Translations under genes and position numbers: made by a program
Shown: one piece after another, positions 59,731 through 64,000 of the stretch
Position numbering within the stretch: position 1 is the stretch's first letter
Layout of the letters: every line of letters starts with the position of its first letter
NCBI GenBank assembly: GCA_030430845.1
Contig: JAUIKE010000017.1
Span: 1 to 64,000, forward strand
Direction: 5' to 3'
DNA length: 64,000 bases
Source: Bacteroidia bacterium
GTDB lineage: Bacteria; Bacteroidota; Bacteroidia; Chitinophagales; Saprospiraceae
Notes under the pieces: model-generated
Seen by the model: only the letters and a program-made list of their open reading frames with translations
What the model was told of the DNA's origin: nothing
Database searches by the model: none

Positions 59731-61122
59731 TTAATTTTTAAAGAGTTCGTCTTCTTTTACTTTTTGGATGGCCATTCCCTGCTTGAGTTTTTTGGATACG
59801 GCAGTATAGGGGCCCGAGATGACCTCTGCTCCCTCTGGAACGCCTTTGAGAATTTCGATGTAAGAGTCATCCTGAATGCCGGTGACGACTTGTACCATAT
59901 TAGTTGTGTCCCCGACAGCTATAAAGACAACTTCGATCAACTCATCGTCATTTACTTCTTCTTCACCGGTATCGGCTACTGTTTGCGCCCGACCTTTCTT
60001 TTTCTCTTCTTCCGGGTTACGAACGGTTACGGCCTGAATGGGAACGCTGATGACATTATTTTTGGTTTCGGTATTCACTTCTACAGAGGCGGACATACCT
60101 GGGCGAAACGGGAATCGATTGGCTTCAGAGATCAGGTCGCTGTAAGAACTAGGATTGATGCTGATACGCACTTCGAAGTTGGTTACCTGGTCGCTGGTCA
60201 GCGAGATCGTTCCTCCGGCGGTACTGTTAGCTGAGTTAGCGATCTGGGTTACATTTCCTTTAAATTTGCGATCGATGTAGGCATCTACTTCGATATCGAC
60301 TTCATCGCCAAGTGAAACTCGGGGGATGTCATTTTCGCTTACTTCAACCCGAACTTCCATCGCATTGAGGTTGGCGATGCGCATCAGTTCGGTACCGGTC
60401 ATTTGAATGGTACCGACTACGCGTTCGCCCTCTTCCACATTGAGCAAGGAGACGATCCCGCTCATTGGAGCATAAAGGGTCGTCCGGCGAAGGCTGGTAC
60501 GAAGCTCTTTGAGGGTCGCTTCTGCACTTTGCACATTGAACTGGGAGGCGCGTGCATTTTCTTCTGCTGAGCGAATGGAAGCCTCGGAAGCTTTCAGGTT
60601 GGCTTCCAGTGCTCTCAGGTTGGATTCGGCTGTTTCGTAATCCGCCTGAGAGATGGCTCCTTCTTCAAACAGGCCTTTATTCCGTTTGAATACGTCCTTA
60701 GCATTTTCCAGTTGTGCGATGATCTGCTGCTTCTGAGCCTTCAGGTTTTCTATGTTTGCTTTAGAATTAGCCAATTGTGCTTTTGCACTGTTTACGCTTG
60801 CTACTCCTCGTTCTACCTGAGATTGGTATGCATCAGGGTCAATTTTAGCCAGAATCTGTCCGACATTTACGGAGTCTCCTTCTTCTACATGCAGTTCTAC
60901 GATCTCTCCAGAAACGTCAGAGCTGATTTTTACTTCAGTTTGTGGGAAAATTTTACCACTAGCGGCCACCATCTCTTTGATGGTCCGCATTTCTGCTTTT
61001 TCAACGGTTACTCTTTCCCCTTTTGGCTTGTTGCGATTGCGAATAGCCGCAACGGCTACCAATACAACAATAAGGCCTAAGAGTACCCAAATAAAAAGAT
61101 TTCTATTTTTTCGCTGTGCCAT
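59731..61122 (-). CDS. MacA/HlyD-type efflux adaptor
   Basis: The product has 463 residues with an N-terminal membrane anchor (about 9-27). A long helical hairpin (about 105-225, rich in Ala, Asn and Gln) suits MacA-type adaptors for ABC exporters. Lipoyl half-motifs (VKISSDVSGEIVELHVEEGD, LYAPMSGIVSLLNVEEGE) frame it. It follows tolC by 3 bp on the minus strand. No ABC or RND pump gene follows. Confidence 0.88.
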   Translation of the reverse strand: MAQRKNRNLFIWVLLGLIVVLVAVAAIRNRNKPKGERVTVEKAEMRTIKEMVAASGKIFPQTEVKISSDVSGEIVELHVEEGDSVNVGQILAKIDPDAYQSQVERGVASVNSAKAQLANSKANIENLKAQKQQIIAQLENAKDVFKRNKGLFEEGAISQADYETAESNLRALEANLKASEASIRSAEENARASQFNVQSAEATLKELRTSLRRTTLYAPMSGIVSLLNVEEGERVVGTIQMTGTELMRIANLNAMEVRVEVSENDIPRVSLGDEVDIEVDAYIDRKFKGNVTQIANSANSTAGGTISLTSDQVTNFEVRISINPSSYSDLISEANRFPFRPGMSASVEVNTETKNNVISVPIQAVTVRNPEEEKKKGRAQTVADTGEEEVNDDELIEVVFIAVGDTTNMVQVVTGIQDDSYIEILKGVPEGAEVISGPYTAVSKKLKQGMAIQKVKEDELFKN

Positions 61123-61125
61123 GTG

Positions 61126-62553
61126 TTAGTTCAGTTTTAGAGGCTTGCCGAGATAAAAGTCGACGACTTTCAAGTTAAAGAAATATTGGTATTTAGCCCG
61201 GATCAGTTCTACTTGTGCCTGATCGAGCGTATTTCTTGCGGTAGTGAATTCCAAGGTGTTAATGGCGCCCAGGTCGTAGCTTTTTTGTGCATTTCGGTAA
61301 GCAGCTTCAGCCGCATCCACTGAAAGTTGGGCGGCATCAAAAGAACGCTTGGCTGCTTTTGCATTAGCCACAGCATTTTGGACATTGGTCTGAACTTGCT
61401 GTTTGGTTTGGCGATTTTGCAATTCTGCACTGATGACATTCAACCTGGCACGTTCAATATTGACCCGGTTTTGATTTCGGTTGAATATAGGAACAGATAA
61501 GGTAATACCCAGGCTCTGCCCGAAGTTATCGCCCAGTTGAGCAAAGTAGGGATTGGGAGAAGTGATAGCTTCTTGCCCTGGGAAACCTACATTGACCGTT
61601 TGGTCTTCTATGATTACGGGTATGAAATCTACTACATCACGAACCCCGTCAAGGCGGCGTCCCCGGTCAGAAAAGTTAGTACTTAAGCTACCACCGACCG
61701 TGAGGCTTGGAAAAAGCCCGGATCTGGCAATGTCAACTCCCAGGTTAGCGCTTTCAACTCTTAAATCGCCTGCCCGGATAGCAGGAAGAATACCCAAAGC
61801 AGTGGAATATACTTCTCTTGCATTGTAAATGTCGGGATCAGTATCTGTGGGGACTTCAATATCCGGCCGCTGAATAGTCATGTTTATAGAAGGATCTAAT
61901 TCCAGCAATTGCCTAAGACTTAGGTAGTTGACTGCCACAGAATTTTCTGCCTGAATAATGGCTTGCTGGTCCCGGGCTATTTGAGCCACGATGTTGAGCC
62001 TTTCGTTGGAAGGAAGGGTTCCTGCACGAATTAGCTTATCGGTTTGTTCCAACTGCTCTTGAGAGAGTTCCTGCTGGTTTCTGGCATTTTCCAATTGCTC
62101 TTCAGCTAATAAAATATTTAGATAAGCTGTAGCAATTTGTAAAGCTAAGTCGTACTGCGTAGCTTCAGCATCCAGCATAGCCGCTTTGAGGTTGATCTCG
62201 CTTTGATCAATGGAGTTGTTAATTCTGTTGCCGTTAAATACAGTCGCATTGGCGCTTAATGAATAAGTGTTGAATGTTGTATTTTCTGTACGGAACTGGT
62301 TGGTCGTCGGGTCAATGGTCCGACCAAACTGCATACCTCCTCCGATCGAACCGTTCACAGAGGGTAGCCGCTGGCTTTTATCTAATTTTAATAGCAACTC
62401 TGAATCTCGAATGCCGGCTTCGGCTTGTTTGACTGAAATGCTGTTTTTTTGTGCATATTCAATACACTTTTCCAATGACCAAACTTCCTGGGCTTGTGTG
62501 TTAATAACAGTGAGTGAGAGCAGACTCAATATGAATGGAAATATTCGCTGCAT
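61126..62553 (-). CDS. TolC-family outer membrane protein 2
   Basis: The product has 475 residues with a signal peptide (about 1-21, ending TQAQ). Two TolC repeats are visible (LEKCIEYAQKNSISVKQAE; LRVESANLGVDIARSG) and the closing YDLGAINTLEFTTARNTLDQ motif. It probably forms a duct with the adjacent adaptor. Confidence 0.92.
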   Translation of the reverse strand: MQRIFPFILSLLSLTVINTQAQEVWSLEKCIEYAQKNSISVKQAEAGIRDSELLLKLDKSQRLPSVNGSIGGGMQFGRTIDPTTNQFRTENTTFNTYSLSANATVFNGNRINNSIDQSEINLKAAMLDAEATQYDLALQIATAYLNILLAEEQLENARNQQELSQEQLEQTDKLIRAGTLPSNERLNIVAQIARDQQAIIQAENSVAVNYLSLRQLLELDPSINMTIQRPDIEVPTDTDPDIYNAREVYSTALGILPAIRAGDLRVESANLGVDIARSGLFPSLTVGGSLSTNFSDRGRRLDGVRDVVDFIPVIIEDQTVNVGFPGQEAITSPNPYFAQLGDNFGQSLGITLSVPIFNRNQNRVNIERARLNVISAELQNRQTKQQVQTNVQNAVANAKAAKRSFDAAQLSVDAAEAAYRNAQKSYDLGAINTLEFTTARNTLDQAQVELIRAKYQYFFNLKVVDFYLGKPLKLN

Positions 62554-62957
62554 AATAAGTTAGTTTTGAAGCTTCAATGATATTTTTCACAATGGTAGGA
62601 AAGTTGTGGCGAGTGGCCGAAATTTTTATATTAAATCAGCTGAATTATGGATAAAAACACATTCTTTTGACTTGTATGTCGATAAAAAAAAGTAGGATCA
62701 AATACAGAGGAATATAGGTGAATTCAATATTTCCTATCATTAAAAAATCTTTAGATGCAGAGGCTTCTATGAAATAAGGCATCGTAATTATAACACTACC
62801 GGCCCATCCAGTCTTTAACAACCTCCGGCTTCCGCTTGTCACAACACCCAACCGTATCCGTCTCCTTGCCCCGAGCTTGATCAATGCCGAGAAAGATGAA
62901 AAATAGCCTTGCAATAATATTGGAGTCTACTTTCATTTTTTTGAAGTGGCAGAGGCT
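62554..62957. other. Intergenic stretch without a supported gene
   Basis: The 719-bp gap between tolC and the type IX plug gene (62554-63272) holds this AT-rich part, a hairpin at 62958 and the tandem array at 63061. A 89-residue minus-strand frame (62645-62914) has no recognised motif and is probably noise. Confidence 0.4.
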
Positions 62958-62998
62958 TGCTAGTGACCTGGTGACTTGGAGTCACCAGGTCACTAGCA
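62958..62998. terminator. Perfect 19-bp-arm hairpin
   Basis: TGCTAGTGACCTGGTGACT pairs perfectly with its complement around TGG. It lies downstream of the minus-strand gene that ends at 63273. Confidence 0.7.
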
Positions 62999-63060
62999 GA
63001 TTTGCAAAAGCCAGAGCAAAATTACCCCAATTTAACCAATTCATCAACCCTTTGTCCGCT

Positions 63061-63100
63061 TTTGGAAGGTTTTGGAAGGGTTTGAAAGGTTTTGGAAGGA
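63061..63100. repeat. 10-bp tandem repeat, four units
   Basis: The units are TTTGGAAGGT, TTTGGAAGGG, TTTGAAAGGT and TTTGGAAGGA. A sister array of three units lies at 32431-32460. Confidence 0.7.
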
Positions 63101-63272
63101 AATTGCCTGCCGAATTTCCCTTGGGAAGGTGAAATCCATCACCCTTTGTTTTTACTTTTTAATTTTGTTAGGAGTACGAATAATTTTGACGTGGTATAAC
63201 TTATTCCCTGAAAAATGATAATAGTGCTATTTGGAATAATGAGAAAAATGATGATTCGTGCTATTTAACAAC

Positions 63273-64000
63273 TTACTGAAACGACTGGAACGTAACCGCT
63301 CCCACCAACCGGTCATACCGTTCTCCAAAAGGTTTGTAATAGATTAAAATGGTGTATTGATTTTCGGTTTCATGCCAATCACCCTCCAATTCTGATAGAT
63401 TTGGCGAATAAGTACTCACCTCCTTAGCTGACCTTACTCCGTAGGCGTAATCATAATACCCTTGCTTAAGTGGTATTTTGGCCACATAGCCATTGACGAT
63501 ATCATTATATACCATCTTGTTGGAAGCTTTCATCTCCCAATCGGTAAAATTGCCGACAACGTATACTTCTTGATCATATAGAGGTTGAGGACTGTACAAT
63601 ACAAACAACACATTCGCATAATCGCCGGAAAGGTCGAAGTTGTTTTCGTCCAGTGATTCGATGACAAAGTTGCCGTTGAGGTCCCGGCGCGACAGGTAGG
63701 GCTGCCCTTCCGTTTTGCGGTCTTTGTAGAGCGTTACCTCAAAAATATCATCCATTCGTTCGATGGAGGAAATATTTTGCGAAATATATCTCAAACTTCT
63801 CAGGTCCAGCGTGCGAAATTCTTTTCCTCCGGGAAACACAATTTTATCCTGATAGTCAAAAAGCATACGGTTGGTTCGCAAAAAGAGGGGCTCCACTTCT
63901 TCGATGGCATTGTCCCAACGGCCATTTTGCAGGATGACGGCTTTTATCTCCTGGCGGGGATTGCGCAATGGAAATTTATCGTGATCAACAATGAAGTCAA
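63273..64000 (-). CDS. Type IX secretion system plug protein (DUF5103), partial at the right edge
   Basis: The visible C-terminal 240 residues read in frame from the edge (DFIVDHDKFPLRNPRQEIKA, QNGRWDN...). The segment VLYSPQPLYDQEVYVVGNFTDWE and the ending ILIYYKPFGERYDRLVGAVTF match DUF5103, described as a plug of the SprA translocon. It supports assignment to a Bacteroidota with type IX secretion. The real start lies beyond the window; a TTG at 63968 is internal. Confidence 0.85.
   Translation of the reverse strand, partial: DFIVDHDKFPLRNPRQEIKAVILQNGRWDNAIEEVEPLFLRTNRMLFDYQDKIVFPGGKEFRTLDLRSLRYISQNISSIERMDDIFEVTLYKDRKTEGQPYLSRRDLNGNFVIESLDENNFDLSGDYANVLFVLYSPQPLYDQEVYVVGNFTDWEMKASNKMVYNDIVNGYVAKIPLKQGYYDYAYGVRSAKEVSTYSPNLSELEGDWHETENQYTILIYYKPFGERYDRLVGAVTFQSFQ

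Noticed and set aside
62645..62914. 89-residue minus-strand frame
   Set aside because: No motif, no start signal and atypical composition; left as intergenic.

Overview
The window looks like chromosome of a Bacteroidota bacterium, most likely of the Saprospiria type. The pointers are the type IX secretion plug protein (DUF5103) cut by the right edge, DUF4293, an ExbB-X-ExbD-ExbD cluster, OstA-like and DUF5777 proteins, a VPS10-like BNR protein, scarcity of Shine-Dalgarno sequences, and several promoters fitting the Bacteroidota pattern TTG-N20-TAnnTTTG. Apart from the small repeats described below I see no phage, plasmid, insertion-sequence transposase, CRISPR array or rRNA.

Layout. 1-3.0 kb: a truncated LexA/S24-type repressor divergent from a glucosaminidase-like membrane protein, then an HtrA-family protease bracketed by two copies of a palindromic repeat. 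3.4-6.2 kb: ruvX, def, rnhA and tatD. 6.4-9.1 kb: tRNA-Ser(GGA) and an ExbB/ExbD energiser cluster. 9.2-15.2 kb: DUF4293, an FAD oxidoreductase, an OstA/LptA-like protein translationally coupled to a TPR-SH3 protein, and rplU-rpmA, in which L27 carries a long helix-hairpin-helix extension. 15.2-17.4 kb: a PDZ aspartyl protease and tag. 17.5-26.9 kb: GH97 glucosidase, vanadium haloperoxidase-like lipoprotein, DASS and APC transporters, M20 amidohydrolase, and a U32 protein (probable TrhP) coupled to a small ferredoxin. 27.3-36.4 kb: an NtrC-like regulator with an altered GAFTGA loop, a LOG protein, a serine-less ACP-like protein, a PHP lipoprotein and dnaE. 36.5-46.4 kb: thioredoxin-fold proteins, a giant BNR protein, a rimK/deacylase pair, PepSY and DmpA-type proteins. 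46.4-54.0 kb: a MobA-like transferase and a complete TetR-TolC-HlyD-RND efflux operon. 54.2-64 kb: pdxH, a DUF6150 protein, bacilliredoxin, a cytochrome c/beta-barrel cluster, a TIGR04282-type transferase, a second TolC-HlyD pair and the partial type IX plug gene.

The most striking feature is not a single gene. Intergenic DNA is rich in long, nearly perfect inverted repeats with arms of 15-27 bp. Several contain the stop codons of the adjoining genes, two share an almost identical core but have different, still self-complementary flanks, and two related copies flank the HtrA gene with paired base changes in their stems. One 171-bp element has the hallmarks of a MITE, with candidate 6-bp target duplications. 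Other notable items are the L27 fusion, the ACP-like protein without its serine, the NtrC-like protein that appears unable to act as a sigma-54 activator, and short tandem arrays with 8-bp and 10-bp units. All calls come from reading the sequence; no database search was run.
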